In this document: positions 38,403 through 50,294 of the stretch, piece after piece
Position numbering within the stretch: position 1 is the first letter of the stretch
Layout of the letters: the number at the start of each line of letters is the position of its first letter
Assembly: GCF_028816455.1 (NCBI RefSeq)
Contig: NZ_CP118246.1
Location: forward strand, 3,052,501-3,116,500
DNA length: 64,000 nucleotides
Reading direction: 5' to 3'
Origin: Devosia algicola
Lineage (GTDB): Bacteria; Pseudomonadota; Alphaproteobacteria; Rhizobiales; Devosiaceae
Position numbers and translations under genes: made by a program
The notes under the pieces: model-generated
What the model was told of the DNA's origin: nothing
The model's database searches: none
Seen by the model: the letters and a program-made list of their open reading frames with translations, nothing else

Positions 38403-40250
38403 CAAATAATAAAAATGTAATTCTGGCCATAGTCCTCAGCATCGCGGTGCTGTTTGGCTGGCAGTTTCTGGTCGCCGGACCGCAATTGGAACGAGCCCAA
38501 CAACAGGCAAGAATAGCAGCTGAACAGCAGGCCTCGGCTGATGCGGCCCTGTCGGTGCCGGAGACAGCGGCTGCAGCCGCCGCCGCAACGGGCGAGCCAG
38601 GCGCAGTGGTGGCCCCCACCGGGAGCGAAACCTATCCTGACCGCGCCACAGCAATCGCCGCGACCCAGCGCGTCGCTATTAGCACAGCGGACTTGAAGGG
38701 CTCGATCAATCTATTGGGCGCACGCCTCGATGATCTGGAGTTGAAGCAATATACTGAAACGGTCGATCCGACATCGCCGATCATCACGCTATTAACTCCC
38801 GCCGGTGTGCCGAATGCCTATTTTGTCGAACAGGGGTGGGTACCCACCAATGGCGACACTATCGCGGTGCCCACAAATACCACGCAATGGCAGGTTGAAG
38901 GCGACAACGCCACATTGACCGAAACAACCCCGGTATCGCTCAAATATGACAATGGCGCAGGCCTGATTTTCCGCCGCACCTTCGCCGTTGATGCCTACTA
39001 TCTCTTTACCGTCACCCAGACCGTTGAGAACTACGGCTCCAATGCGGTTTCGCTCTACCCCTACGCACGCGTCGCACGCCATGACACGCCCCATGTACAG
39101 AACTTTTTCATCCAGCATGAGGGCCCTTCCGGCGTTCTTGGTTCCAATAATCTGGTGGCCAAGAAATATTCCGACATGCAAAAGGATCGCCAGGTCGACC
39201 TGGACAATACAACGGGTTGGTTGGGCTTTACTGATAAATATTGGGCAACGGCAGTGCTTGCCAAGCCGGGCGCGCCGATCAATGCTCGCTTCTCCTGGTC
39301 CAATCCCAGCGGCACCAAAGACATATACCAGTCAAGCTATGTTGAAACGACGCCCGTCATCGTGGCGCCCGGTGCAACGGCGACGGACGAAAGCTACGTG
39401 TTTGCGGGCGCCAAGGAAGAAGCAGTTCTTTCAGCCTACAAGGATCAATACGGCTTTGACCGCATTGACCTCCTGATCGACTGGGGCTGGTTGCATTTCC
39501 TGACCTGGCCGATGTTCAAGGTCTTGACCTTCCTCTATTCGATCATTGGCAATTTCGGTGTCGCGGTGATGTGCGTGACCGTTCTGGTCAAGGCGCTGTT
39601 CTTCCCGCTTGCCAACCGCTCCTATGCTTCCATGGCAGCGATGCGTCGCGTACAGCCGGAAATGAAGTCGCTGCAGGAACGGTTCAAGGATGATCGCCCG
39701 GCCCAACAACAGGCAATGATGGAGCCTTACAAGCGCGAAAAGATCAACCCGCTATCGGGTTGTTGGCCCATGCTGATCCAGCATCCCGGTATTTTATTCG
39801 CTCTATACGGTGATTTTTATCAGCCTTGAAATGCGCCATGCGCCGTTCTTTGGCTGGATTCAGGATTTGGCCGCACCCGATCCCACCAACATCTTCACCC
39901 TTTTCGGCCTGATCGCATGGGACCCCACGGTTCTGCCGGTGTTTGGTCACTTCCTGCATCTGGGTATCTGGCCAGTGATCATGGGCATCACCATGTGGGT
40001 TCAGATGAAACTGAACCCGCCGCCACCCGATCCGACTCAGGCCATGATTTTCGCGTTCATGCCGATCATCTTCACCTTCATGCTGGGTACGTTCCCTGCA
40101 GGATTGGTGATCTATTGGGCCTGGAACAACACGCTCTCGGTCACCCAGCAATGGTTTATCATGAAGCGTCACGGGGCAGAGGTTAATTTGTTTGGCAACA
40201 TCGTCGACAGTTTCAAACGCAAACCAAAACCGGCCGAACCCAAGCCCTGA
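38399..40250 (+). CDS. yidC: Membrane protein insertase YidC
   Basis: Essential inner-membrane insertase, about 617 residues in the repaired frame. It has an N-terminal helix ([21 protein letters not shown]), a large periplasmic domain, and the conserved insertase core starting near [17 protein letters not shown]. The frame breaks near 39808 within CTATACGGTGATT. The family has a Lys-Val-like pair there (LYKVIF...[11 protein letters not shown]), so two bases appear to be missing; this break is not at a GAGCT site. An unbroken YidC is needed for viability, so the gap is best read as a sequence error. It is followed by a strong terminator at 40275. Confidence 0.94.
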
Positions 40251-40274
40251 TCGCCAATTCAGGTCAATTATGCT

Positions 40275-40312
40275 ACTGCCCGCTGGAGCGCTCCAGCGGG
40301 CAGTGTTTTTCT
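40275..40312 (+). terminator. Strong intrinsic terminator after yidC
   Basis: A perfect 30-base palindrome (40275-40304) whose arms begin ACTGCCCGCTGGAGC, followed by GTTTTTCT. It ends the rpmH-rnpA-yidC transcript 25 bases after the stop. yihA then starts at 40358, so it must have its own promoter or depend on read-through. Confidence 0.9.
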
Positions 40313-40357
40313 GATCCACGACGTTCGGCACCATCCAAATTTGAGCGATCCAGAGCC

Positions 40358-41017
40358 ATGAGCCGTCCCGATATGAACGATATTGACTATAGTCCCGAAG
40401 CGCTGGAAGCGGGCCGGCTGCTGTTTGCCCGACCTTTCATTTTTATCAAGGGGTGTGTGTCCATTGCCGACCTGCCGGAGCCGGATCGCGTCGAAATCGC
40501 CTTTGCCGGACGCTCCAATGTCGGAAAATCATCGCTGATCAACGCCTTGACGGGCACCTCTTCCCTGGCCCGGACTTCCAACACGCCAGGACGAACTCAG
40601 GAACTCAATATTTTCGAAAGCGAGAGTGAGCCGCTGCGTATCGTCGATATGCCCGGCTATGGCTACGCCAAAGCGCCCGAGGACAAGGTCCGCGCCTGGA
40701 CGAAGCTGATTCACCGTTATTTGACCGGTCGTGCCATTCTGCGCCGGGTCTATGTGCTGGTCGATGCCCGGCACGGCCCCAAAGCCAACGATATGACTGT
40801 CATGAACGAGTTGGATAGCGCCGCCGTCAGCTATCAGATCGTCTTGACCAAGGCCGACAAACTTCTGGCTGCCGATCTGGAAAAAGTCGTTGCCATAACC
40901 AGGGCCCTGGTGGCAAAGCGCACCGCCGCCCATCCCCACATTATCATTACATCAAGCCACAAGGGTGACGGCTTGAGCGATCTGCGCACCGAAATCGCCC
41001 TGCTACTGCAAAGCTGA
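40358..41017 (+). CDS. yihA: Ribosome biogenesis GTP-binding protein YihA/YsxC (EngB)
   Basis: A 219-residue GTPase needed for 50S assembly. G1 is [17 protein letters not shown]2 includes the Thr of [12 protein letters not shown]3 is DMPGYGYA and G4 is LTKADK. Its position after yidC is the typical arrangement in Hyphomicrobiales. An upstream terminator separates it from yidC. Confidence 0.95.
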   Translation: MSRPDMNDIDYSPEALEAGRLLFARPFIFIKGCVSIADLPEPDRVEIAFAGRSNVGKSSLINALTGTSSLARTSNTPGRTQELNIFESESEPLRIVDMPGYGYAKAPEDKVRAWTKLIHRYLTGRAILRRVYVLVDARHGPKANDMTVMNELDSAAVSYQIVLTKADKLLAADLEKVVAITRALVAKRTAAHPHIIITSSHKGDGLSDLRTEIALLLQS

Positions 41018-41125
41018 GCAGGCGGCAAAGTCGCCTCTGGCACGCTTGCGTACTTGCCCCCAATCATGGTCCAAGAGATCATTGATTTGGGCGTACTGAG
41101 TCGCGCCCCGCGCTGGGACCACACC

Positions 41126-42968
41126 ATGAATTTTTCCGGCATCTCCGCGCCGGCACTTGCGTCCAACGACCCTGCCGAGGTTTTGCGCAACGTTTTTGGC
41201 CATGCCGCCTTTCGGGGTGAGCAGGAAGAAGTGGTGCGTCTTCTCACCGATGGTGGCGACGCCGTTGTTCTGTTTCCCACTGGCGCTGGAAAATCGGCCT
41301 GCTATCAGATTCCCGCCATCTGCCGCGATGGCGTCGGCATCGTGATTTCTCCGCTCATTGCCCTGATGCGCGATCAGGTCGAGGCCTTGCGTCAGGCCGG
41401 TGTCCGCGCCGCGGCGCTCAATTCCTCGCTCTCCAGCGAGGAAGTGGCCATTGTACGCCAGCAATTGCGGCGCGGTGAACTCGACCTGCTCTATGTCGCG
41501 CCTGAACGCGTTGCCGCACCCGGCTTTCGACAAATGCTGGAGGGCCTACAGATCGCACTATTCGCCATTGATGAGGCACATTGTGTCAGCCAATGGGGTC
41601 ATGACTTTCGCCCCGAATATCGTGATCTGGCGCAACTGACCGAACTATTCCCCGGCGTGCCCCGCATCGCACTGACCGCGACCGCCGATCCGGTGACGCG
41701 CGACGATATTATCGAGCGGCTCGGCCTGGCCGACGCCCGGGTCTTTGCCACCAGCTTTGACCGGCCCAATATTTCATATGAGATTATCGAGCGTGACAAT
41801 GCGCGCCAGCAATTGCGGCGATTTCTCGAACGTCACAAGGGCGATAGCGGTATCGTTTATTGCCTGTCGCGCGCCAAGGTCGAGGATATTGCCGATTGGT
41901 TGAATCAGCAGGGTATCCGGGCGCTCCCCTATCATGCAGGCATGGACGCCAGCGTCCGATCCGCCAATCAGGATGCGTTTCTGCGCGAGGAAAATCTTTG
42001 TCTGGTTGCCACCGTGGCCTTTGGCATGGGCATTGACAAGCCGGACGTGCGCTATGTCGTCCACATGGATTTACCGGCCTCGATTGAAGCCTACTATCAG
42101 GAAACAGGCCGCGCCGGTCGTGACGGCCAGCCCGCCAACGCCTGGATGAGCCTATGGCATGGCAGACGTGGTCCAGCGCCGCAGAATGATTGCGGAAGGC
42201 AACGCCCCCGACGCGATTAAGCAGGTCGAACAGGCCAAGCTGACGGCCCTGTTGGGCGTTTGCGAAACCACCCAATGTCGCCGCAAGGCGATATTGGCCC
42301 ACTTTGGCGAAATCTATCCCTCAAACTGTGGCAATTGCGATACCTGCCGCTCGCCCGTCGCCAGTTGGGACGGCACCGAGGCGGCAATCAAAGCGCTGGC
42401 CTGCGCTTATCGTACCGGCCAACGCTTCGGCGCCGGCCACCTCATCGATGTGTTGATGGGCAAGCCAACCGAAAAAGTCACACGCTTCAGTCATGACCAA
42501 CAGGCCGTTTTCGGCGCGGGCAAGGATATGGATGTGCGAAGCTGGCAGTCGGTCTATCGCCAGTTGGCCGCGCTTGGTTTGCTGCAAGTTGATCATAACG
42601 CTCATGGGGCGCTGACCCTTGGCGAGGGCGCTCGCGCTGTATTCAAGCGTGAGCAGCCAGTCATCCTGCGCAAGGACCGGCCGCGAAAAGCCGCCGAAGT
42701 GCGGCGTCAACTCGCCGGGGCGGTCGAACTGCCCGAGCCTATCATGTCAATATTTAATGCTTTGCGCGCCGAGCGATTGCGTATCGCGCGCCAACAGGGT
42801 GTGCCACCCTATGTGGTGTTTCAGGATGCGACGCTGCGCGCTCTGGCTCAATCGCGCCCTCAAACCCGGGATGAGCTCCTGTCCATCCCCGGCATCGGTC
42901 AGGCCAAGCTCGAGCGCTATGGCAATGCCTTTCTGGCCGTGCTGGCGGAACAGCCCGTCGCAGATTGA
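41126..42968 (+). CDS. recQ: ATP-dependent DNA helicase RecQ
   Basis: 3'-5' helicase of about 613 residues. The N-terminal FRGEQEEVVRLL, Walker A FPTGAGKSACYQIPA, DEAH box IDEAHCVSQWGHDFRPEYRDL, motif III ALTATADP and the motif VI region YYQETGRAGRDG are present. The zinc-binding cysteines (CRRKAILAHFGE, CGNCDTC) and a C-terminal HRDC domain (LRIARQQGVPPYVVF, LLSIPGIG) follow. The start is probably the ATG at 41126 (MNFSGIS), although the frame is open to 41054. An extra base in GAGCCT (42148-42153) splits it; repaired it reads NAWMSYGMADVVQRR. Confidence 0.93.
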
Positions 42969-43022
42969 ATTTCGGCGCGCCAGCGTTACCTGAGGGCACA
43001 ATTATAGTTCAATCGCTTTGGG

Positions 43023-46000
43023 TCAGGTCGCGCCATCCATACTGGCAAGTAGCGAGGCGTTGCCGCCCGCTGCCGTGGTATCAACGCTCAAGGCGCGTTC
43101 ATGCACATAGGCGGCGGGGTCGAGGCCCGAAATGATCGGGACTATCGCACCCGTACGGGCCGTCAGCGCTGTTCGCAACGCTCGTAGCGTTTCATCGTCG
43201 GCTTCCGTCGCCACCGCCGCTATTGCCGCCGTCGCCAAAAGCTGCGGCTCGATCACCCCATCAACAACAACAAGTGGCACGTCGGTGGCCTTAAGCCCAC
43301 GCAGTACTTCACTCGCCAAGGGTGCAACTGCCACCACGCCATTTCCGGTCGCCAGCGCCATCACCACTTGCGCGCGCAACGCGTCCGGGTGGGGGCCGAG
43401 GCACAATACTGTGCCACGCCCAACCAGTCGCAAACTGTTGGCCTCCCCGGTCGGACCGGGCAAATCAATTGGCCCCATGTCGAGCGCCGCGCTGGCCGCC
43501 ATGGCGCGTTCCCCTTTGCCTCGCAACAGCGCTCGGAGCCTCGCAATGCGGTCCGGTCGTTCCGACCACGATTGTGCGCTGGGAACATTGATTTCAGTCA
43601 CGCTCGTCTCTGTGGAACTGGCGTCTATCGTGCCCTGCGCCAATTTTGGTGCATGGCCAAATCGTGGGAGATATAGCGGCCCGCCAGCCTTTGGTCCGGT
43701 ACCGGAAAGCCCCTCACCGCCAAAGGGTTGTGATCCTACAATTGCCCCGATCTGGTTCCGGTTCACATAAAAATTGCCTACATGCAGGCGATCTACCACC
43801 TGCTGAACCCGGTCGTCGATTCTTGTATGCAGTGCAAAAGTCAGGCCATAGCCGCGATTATTGATGTCATCAACGATTGCATCGATTTTTTCGGCCTTGA
43901 AGGTTGCCACATGCAGCACTGGTCCAAATATCTCGCGTTCCAGGTCGTCGATGCCATCAACCCGCACGATGCAAGGGGCAACGAAAAAACCATTGTCGGG
44001 CACATTCATCGTCTCGATCAGGCGCCCGGCCTCGCCCTGTTTGTCGCAATAGTTGGCGATGCCCTGTTGCGCCTCGGCATCGATCACCGGCCCGACATCG
44101 GTCTGCAAGGCCCAGCTATTGCCAATGGAAAGCGTTGCCATTGCGCCCTTGAGCATGTCGAGCACCTTGTTGGCCACATCCTCCTGCACATAGAGCAACC
44201 GCAGCGCCGAACAGCGTTGTCCGGCGCTCTGGAAGGCAGAGGCGACAATGTCGCGAACCGCTTGTTCGGGCAGGGCGGTCGAATCCACCAACATCGCATT
44301 AAGACCACCGGTTTCCGCGATCAGCATGGTATCTGGCGCAGCGGTTTTTGCCAGTTGCGCGGCGATGGAGTTGGCCACAATGGTCGAGCCGGTAAAGCAG
44401 ACGCCGTTGATCCGTGGATCGGCCACCAAAGCCGCACCAACGGTCTCGCCCGGCCCAAGGAGCAGCGTCAGAACGTCGTCGGGAACACCTGCGGCGTGCA
44501 TCAGCGCCACGGCGCGACTGGCGATTAAGTTGGTCTGCTCGGCGGGCTTGGCAATAACGCAATTGCCACTCACCAAAGCCGCCGCGATCTGGCCGGTGAA
44601 GATGGCCAGGGGAAAATTCCACGGCGAAATGCAAACAATTACGCCGCGGGCTCGTCGGGGCGTGTCAGCGATGGCTTCGCCTGCGTAGTAGCGAAGAAAA
44701 TCAACAGCTTCGCGCACTTCACCAACGGCATCGGCAAGGCATTTTCCCGCCTCCCGGGCGCACAGCGCGTAGAACTCGGGGGCGTTGGCCTCGTAGCTAT
44801 CGGCAATCGCGTTCAAGATGCCCGCACGCTCGTAGCGGCTTCGATTTTCCCATGCTGCCTGCGCTGTTAGCGCCCGGCTAACACAATCATCGATTTCGTT
44901 AGCATTGTGGTAGCGTACGCGTCCCACAGTGTCAGCAAAGTCGGCGGGATTGATTACGGCTTGATCGCCAGACCCAAAATCCCATTGGTGCGGGGCCGCG
45001 AATGGCGCGCGCGCTTCATCGATCTGCTCCAGCACCAACGGATCGGTCAGATCGTAACCGCGTGAATTCTGGCGAGAACCGAATATGTCCTTGGGCAGCG
45101 CCAGGGGTGGACGCCGGGAGGGGCGCATGATGCGGGCAATCGGGTCCTGCACGATGGCTTCGGGTGCAATGGCCTCGTCAACGATCTGGTTGACGAAGGA
45201 CGAGTTGGCGCCATTTTCGAGCAGGCGCCGCACCAGATAGGCCAGAAGATCCTCATGTGCGCCGACCGGTGCATAGATGCGGCAGCGACTGTTTTCGGCG
45301 TCGTGTACGATCTCGTGCAGGGTTTCCCCCATGCCGTGCAGACGTTGGAACTCAAAGCGCGCACGGTCCGGTGCCATGGCGAGTATGGCTGCCATGGTAT
45401 GGGCGTTGTGGGTGGCAAATTGCGGAAAAATTCGGGGGCCAATGGCCAAGAGCCTGCCGGGCGCAGGCCATATAGGAAAGATCGGTTTCCGCCTTGGCGG
45501 TATAAACCGGAAAGCCGGGCAGGCCAAGCACCTGAGCGCGCTTGATCTCGGTGTCCCAATAGGCGCCCTTGACCAGACGAACCGAAATGCGCCGGTGGAG
45601 CCTTTTGGGTCAGTACGTCAAGCCACTCGATAACATCAGGCGCTCGACCGCCATAGGCCTGCACCACCACGCCAAAACCATGCCAGTCGGCCAAAGTTGG
45701 GTCGGACAATACCGTTTCAATCACATCCAGGCTGAGATCGAGTCGGTCGGCCTCTTCGGCATCGATATTAAGGGCGATACGAGCCGACTTGGCGGCTACG
45801 CACAGTGCTAGCAAACGCTCGCACAGTACCGGCAGCATGATCGGTCGCTGGCTCACCTCGTAGCGGGGATGCAGCGCCGACAATTTTACCGAAATGCCAT
45901 GATTGGCCAGCACATCGTCCTGTTTGGCAACCTTGCCCAATGCCGCGATGGCATCGGCATAGGCGCGGTGATAGCGCAGGGCATCAGCATCCGTGCGTGC

Positions 46001-46618
46001 AGCCTCGCCCAACATGTCAAAGGAATAGAGATAACCGTCAGCTGTATTGTCCGCGCCATTCTTGAGCGCTTCCTTGATTGTCTGGCCCAGAACGAACTGG
46101 CTACCCATGCGACGCATGGCGGCTGATACAGCGCCACGAATGGCCGGCTCGCCCATGCGCCGGACCATGGATTGCAGCGTGCGCCCGATCTGCAACTGCC
46201 CGTCGCTCAACACCCGCCCGGTCAACATCAGCGCCCAGGCCGAGGCATTAAGCAGCAGGGGCCCCGAGTGATCGACGTGCGAGCCCCAGTCGTGATCGAC
46301 AATCTTGTCGGCGATCAATTCGTCCATCGTATCGGCATCGGGCACGCGCAATAGCGCTTCGGCCAGACACATAAGGGCAATACCCTCGTCGGTCGACAGG
46401 CTGTATTCGGCCAGCATGGTTTCCATCAGCGCCGGCCTTGAGGATCCACGCACGTCTCGCACCAGCGCAGCGGCCGCTGCCGAGATGGCCTCGCGTGTCG
46501 TCTCGTCCAGAGCCGCCATATCCAGCAGGCGCTGGATCGCTTGTTCCCGATCCACGATGGTGTGGGCGCGCATCCTGGCGCGGACGGTGCTGAGACGGTC
46601 TGACATGGCGATCTCCAA
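43023..46618 (-). CDS. putA: Bifunctional proline dehydrogenase / P5C dehydrogenase PutA
   Basis: Oxidises proline to glutamate in two steps; about 1197 residues. The proline dehydrogenase part (FAD barrel) contains YSFDMLGEAARTDADALRYH, ISVKLSALHPRYE and, after repair, RISVRLVKGAYWDTEIKRAQ. The aldehyde dehydrogenase part has CISPWNFPLAIFTGQIAAAL, the Glu of AETGGLNAM and the catalytic Cys in QSAGQRCSALRLLYVQED. There is no N-terminal ribbon-helix-helix domain, so it is not an autogenous repressor; the divergent Lrp-type gene at 46734 presumably regulates it. Two extra bases at GAGCT sites (45598-45603 and 45450-45455) hide a 50-residue segment in a third frame. Confidence 0.94.
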
Positions 46619-46669
46619 TTGAGGCTCACCATGATACCGCAGAATGTGGCAAAATGGTTGAACTATTGA

Positions 46670-46719
46670 TGTCGCGATTTTGGTAATTTTGGTCTATTAT
46701 ATGGCCAATTATCGCGACA
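46670..46719. promoter_or_regulatory. Long inverted repeat between putA and its regulator gene
   Basis: Perfect nine-base arms TGTCGCGAT (46670-46678) and ATCGCGACA (46711-46719) flank an AT-rich centre that holds further partial symmetry (AATTTTGGTC and GGCCAATT). The 50-base span lies between two divergent starts and would suit a dimer-of-dimers Lrp-type regulator. It probably overlaps both promoters. Confidence 0.6.
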
Positions 46720-46733
46720 AGTGGACTACGGTA

Positions 46734-47189
46734 ATGCCAACAGTAGACGATTTGGATCGAATTGATCGAAATATCATAAGGGCCCTTCATCTGGATGGCC
46801 GCTTGTCGATGGCGGCGCTGGCAGAACAGGTCGGCCTGTCCAAGACCCCTGTACAGGCGCGTGTGAGGCGGCTTGAGGCGCTGGGGTTGATCAAGGGTTA
46901 TAGTGCAGTTATCGACCGGTTGCGGCTGGGCGAAGGCCATGTCGCTTTTGTGCAGGTGACACTGTCCGACAGCCGCTCGGCGGCGTTGATCGATTTTAAC
47001 CGCGCAATTGCCAAGGTCGCCCAGATCGAGGAATGTCACATGATGGCAGCTAATTTCGATTATCTGCTCAAGGTCCGCTCTACCGATATCGTCGCCTATC
47101 GCCGCATACTGGGCGAAACCATCTCTGCTTTGCCCCATGTCGCCCACACCTCGACCTTTGTGGTGATGGAAGCCGTCAAGGAGGGGTGA
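46734..47189 (+). CDS. putR: Lrp/AsnC-family regulator, probably of proline use
   Basis: About 151 residues. A winged helix-turn-helix (IDRNIIRALHLDGRLSMAAL ... AEQVGLSKTPVQARVRRLEA) is followed by the RAM ligand-binding domain. Divergent placement beside putA is the classic alphaproteobacterial putR arrangement, in which proline acts as coinducer. ATG 46734 is chosen because the upstream in-frame ATGs (46680, 46701) fall in the inverted repeat at 46670-46719. The Shine-Dalgarno sequence is weak. Confidence 0.85.
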   Translation: MPTVDDLDRIDRNIIRALHLDGRLSMAALAEQVGLSKTPVQARVRRLEALGLIKGYSAVIDRLRLGEGHVAFVQVTLSDSRSAALIDFNRAIAKVAQIEECHMMAANFDYLLKVRSTDIVAYRRILGETISALPHVAHTSTFVVMEAVKEG

Positions 47190-47279
47190 GTTTGCTTGGT
47201 GCAAGTATGGCTATTGCGCCGCCGCGGTTTCTGGCAATGCTCTTGTCAAGCTGCACCGAATCGCAATTGAGACCCAATC

Positions 47280-48253
47280 ATGGTTGAAACCGCCATTCGG
47301 CGCCCACGTTACGCAATCATCGACATGGCGCGCGGCGTGGCGCTGGTCGCGATGGTGATCTATCACACCTTCTGGGACTTGAGTTACCTGCGCTTTTTCC
47401 CCGTCGATGTCAGCGCCGACCGTGGCTGGGTTTTTTTGCGCGCACCATTCTCGCCAGCTTCCTGATTCTGGTGGGGGTCGGATTGGTGCTCGGCCATGGC
47501 AACGTGATCCGCTGGCCAATTTTCTGGAAACGATTGGGTATTCTGGTTGGCGCTGCCGCCCTGATCACCATTGCCACACTGCTGGTCTTTCCCGACGCCT
47601 TTGTCTATTTCGGCATCCTGCACGCCATTTCCTTGTTCAGCCTTTTGTCGCTGCCGTTCTTGCGGGCACCACTGTGGCTGGTGGCGCTGATTGCGCTGAT
47701 CATCATGGCGCTTGGTTGGGGATATGCTGATCCATTTTACAATGCGCGGCCAGTCTCATGGCTTGGCTTTTGGACCGTGCCGCCCTTGACTAACGATCTG
47801 GTGCCGATATTCCCCTGGTTTGGTGTTGTGTTGGGCGCCATAGTCCTGACACGCTGGTTGATCGCCTCGGGACAGATGGCCGCACTGGGTGCCATCGAGG
47901 CCAATACTCGGTTCAAACAGCTATTGGCGACGCTGGGGCGCTGGACGCTGCTGATCTACCTGTTGCATCAGCCATTGCTGTTAGGCGTGCTCTATCCGTT
48001 GTCACTGGTCGTGCGCCCCGGCGCCGAGATCCAGCAGCAGCAGTTTTTGAGTCAGTGCCAGGCCACCTGTCTTGCCGGTGGCACCGGGGCTGATCAATGC
48101 ACCACCTATTGCCAATGTGGTTTGACCGGGGTCATCGACAATGATCTTTGGGAGGGGGTCAATAGCGGCAATCCGAGTCCTTCCGAGCAAACCGCGTTGA
48201 ACACGATTACCCAAGCTTGTTCTGCGCTGATTTTCCCAATCGCGCCAAAATAG
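47280..48253 (+). CDS. DUF1624 (heparan-alpha-glucosaminide acetyltransferase-like) membrane protein
   Basis: Integral membrane protein of about 324 residues. The N-terminal family motif IIDMARGVALVAMVIYHTFWDLSYL and the later PWFGVVLGAIVLTRW are typical of this acyltransferase-related family. A missing T in the T-run near 47436 (seven for eight) breaks the frame; repaired it reads RGWVFFARTILASFLILVG. An unusual C-terminal segment carries clustered cysteines (CQATC, CTTYCQC), probably periplasmic. The substrate is unknown. Confidence 0.8.
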
Positions 48254-48430
48254 GAACGGCGCGGCGCTTCCGCGCGCATCCAGATGCATTTTGCGTGACT
48301 TTTTGCGTCACTTGCGCTTGAAACTACATAAGAAATGGCCTTGTATGTAAGTCTAGTTGATTTGCCCAAACCGAATCTGACCTGACAGCACCTTTGGCGC
48401 GGGCGCACTTATTGACGTCTGGATAGTTCC

Positions 48431-50294
48431 TTGAATTCCGATACGGTTGGACGCGCCCGTGCGCGCGTTAAGGCCCCCGGCCACTTGGCATCTGCCCAAT
48501 GGGGGCAGGGCCTCGGTACATTGTTGCGTATAACCCGAATGGCACTTCGCCACCCCGTGCAGGTGGCAATCGCCATAATTGCGACCATGATTGCATCGGG
48601 TTTGCAACTCGCCATACCCCGGCTTCTCGGCCAGGCGGTGGATCGTGCCCAAGGCATAGTCGGTGGTGGTCAGGAGGCGCAGTACGCCCTGTGGGTCAGC
48701 GCCATCACCCTTTTGGCGGTCTCGATGCTGCGCGGGCTGTTTACCCTCACGCAGAACTATTTCAGTGAAACGGTTGGCCACACGATCGGCTATGAATTGC
48801 GCTTGGCATGCTACGAGAAAATTCAACGCCTGAGCTTTTCCTTTCATGACAAGGTTCATTCGGGCGACCTGATCACCGTGGGCATGCTCGATCTTGATGG
48901 CGTGCGCATGTTCTTTTCGACCGGCCTCGTGCGCACCGTGCTATTGAGCGTATTGATCGGTGTGGGGGCCTATCTGCTGATTTCGACCGACCTCGTGCTT
49001 GGCCTGTTGAGCCTCAGCTTCGTGCCCTTTGTGGCTTGGCGCTCCTCAATGGCGCAACTCAAGCTGCGCGGCACCTGGCTGATCCTGCAAGACAAGCTCT
49101 CGGCGCTCAGCCGGGTGATGGAAGAAAATCTTGGCGGTATCCGCGTTGTGCGTGCCTTTGCCGGTCAACAGCATGAGATGGACAAATTCGATGCTGCTTC
49201 CCAGGCAGCGCTGAGTGTGAGCCATGAGCGCGTCGCCATCCGCGTCCGCAATACCAGCGCCATGACCTTTTCCTTTTTCTTTTCGATGGGGCTGGTGCTC
49301 TGGTTCGGCGGCAATATGGTGATCGATGGTACCATGACGGTGGGCACGCTCACTTCGTTCCTGACCTTCATGACGATTTTGCAGATGCCGGTGCGCCAAC
49401 TGGGGATGATGGTCAATTCATATGCGCGCGCCTCCACCTGCGGCTCGCGCCTGTTCGCGCTGCTCGACATGGATTTGGGGATCGACGATGCGCCCGACGC
49501 CAAGGAGCCTGGTGGTAACCGAGGGCACGCTCAAATTTGACAATGTCGATTTCACCTTTCCGGACTCGGGCGGGCACAAGGCGCTCTCGGGCGTGAGCTT
49601 TGAAGCCCACGCCGGCCAGACAGTCGGCATTGTCGGTGCACCCGGCAGCGGCAAGACTACGCTGGCGCACCTGATACCGCGCTTCTACGATATTGATGGC
49701 GGCGCCATCACCCTTGATGGTCAGGACATTTCCAAGGTCACGCTGCGCTCGCTGCGCCAGTCGGTCGCGGTGGTCCAGCAGGACTCGTTCCTGTTTACCA
49801 CGACCATCGAGAACAACATTGCCTATGGCGACCCCTGGGCCAAGGAGCCTAAAATCGAGCGCGCCGCTGAAAGCGCCCAATTGCACAATTACGTCATGGG
49901 CCTGCCCAGCGGCTACGACACTGTCGTTGGTGAGCGTGGCGTCTCGCTGTCGGGTGGGCAGCGCCAGCGTCTGTCGATTGCGCGCACACTGGTACTCAAA
50001 CCCGCCGTCATGGTTTTCGACGATTCAACCGCCGCCATCGATGCGGGCACCGAGCATCGCATTCGCAGCGCCTTAAAGCGCTTTGCCAAGGATCGCATCA
50101 CCATCGTGATCGCGCACCGGTTGAGTTCGCTCATGCATGCCGACTTCATCCTGTTCATGGAAGAAGGAAAGATTGTCGAACGCGGCAGCCATGAAGAGTT
50201 GCTGGCGCTCAATGGGCGATATCGCGCTCTTTATGATTTGCAGGTCCGCCCCGGCGAAGACGTTGCGCCAACACCAGCGGAGGCCAACTCATGA
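48431..50294 (+). CDS. ABC exporter, fused permease-ATPase, first subunit
   Basis: About 620 residues with six membrane helices then an ATPase: Walker A GAPGSGKTTL, signature [15 protein letters not shown], Walker B VMVFDDSTAAID. The residue after Walker B is Asp-Ser rather than Glu, a degenerate site typical of one half of heterodimeric exporters. The start is a TTG with a weak ribosome site, so the true start is uncertain. An extra base in GAGCCT (49505-49510) splits the frame; repaired it reads DAKELVVTEGTLKF. The stop overlaps the next exporter start (ATGA). Confidence 0.88.

Noticed and set aside
39808..39830. yidC as two separate genes
   Set aside because: The two frames together cover one continuous YidC; the C-terminal piece alone lacks a start region and the gene is essential.
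40275..40304. The 30-base palindrome as a recombination or integration site
   Set aside because: It is followed by a T-run and lies just after yidC, so a terminator explains it fully.
46680..46733. Upstream starts (46680 and 46701) for the Lrp-type regulator
   Set aside because: They lie inside the inverted repeat that probably serves as operator, and family homology begins after 46734.
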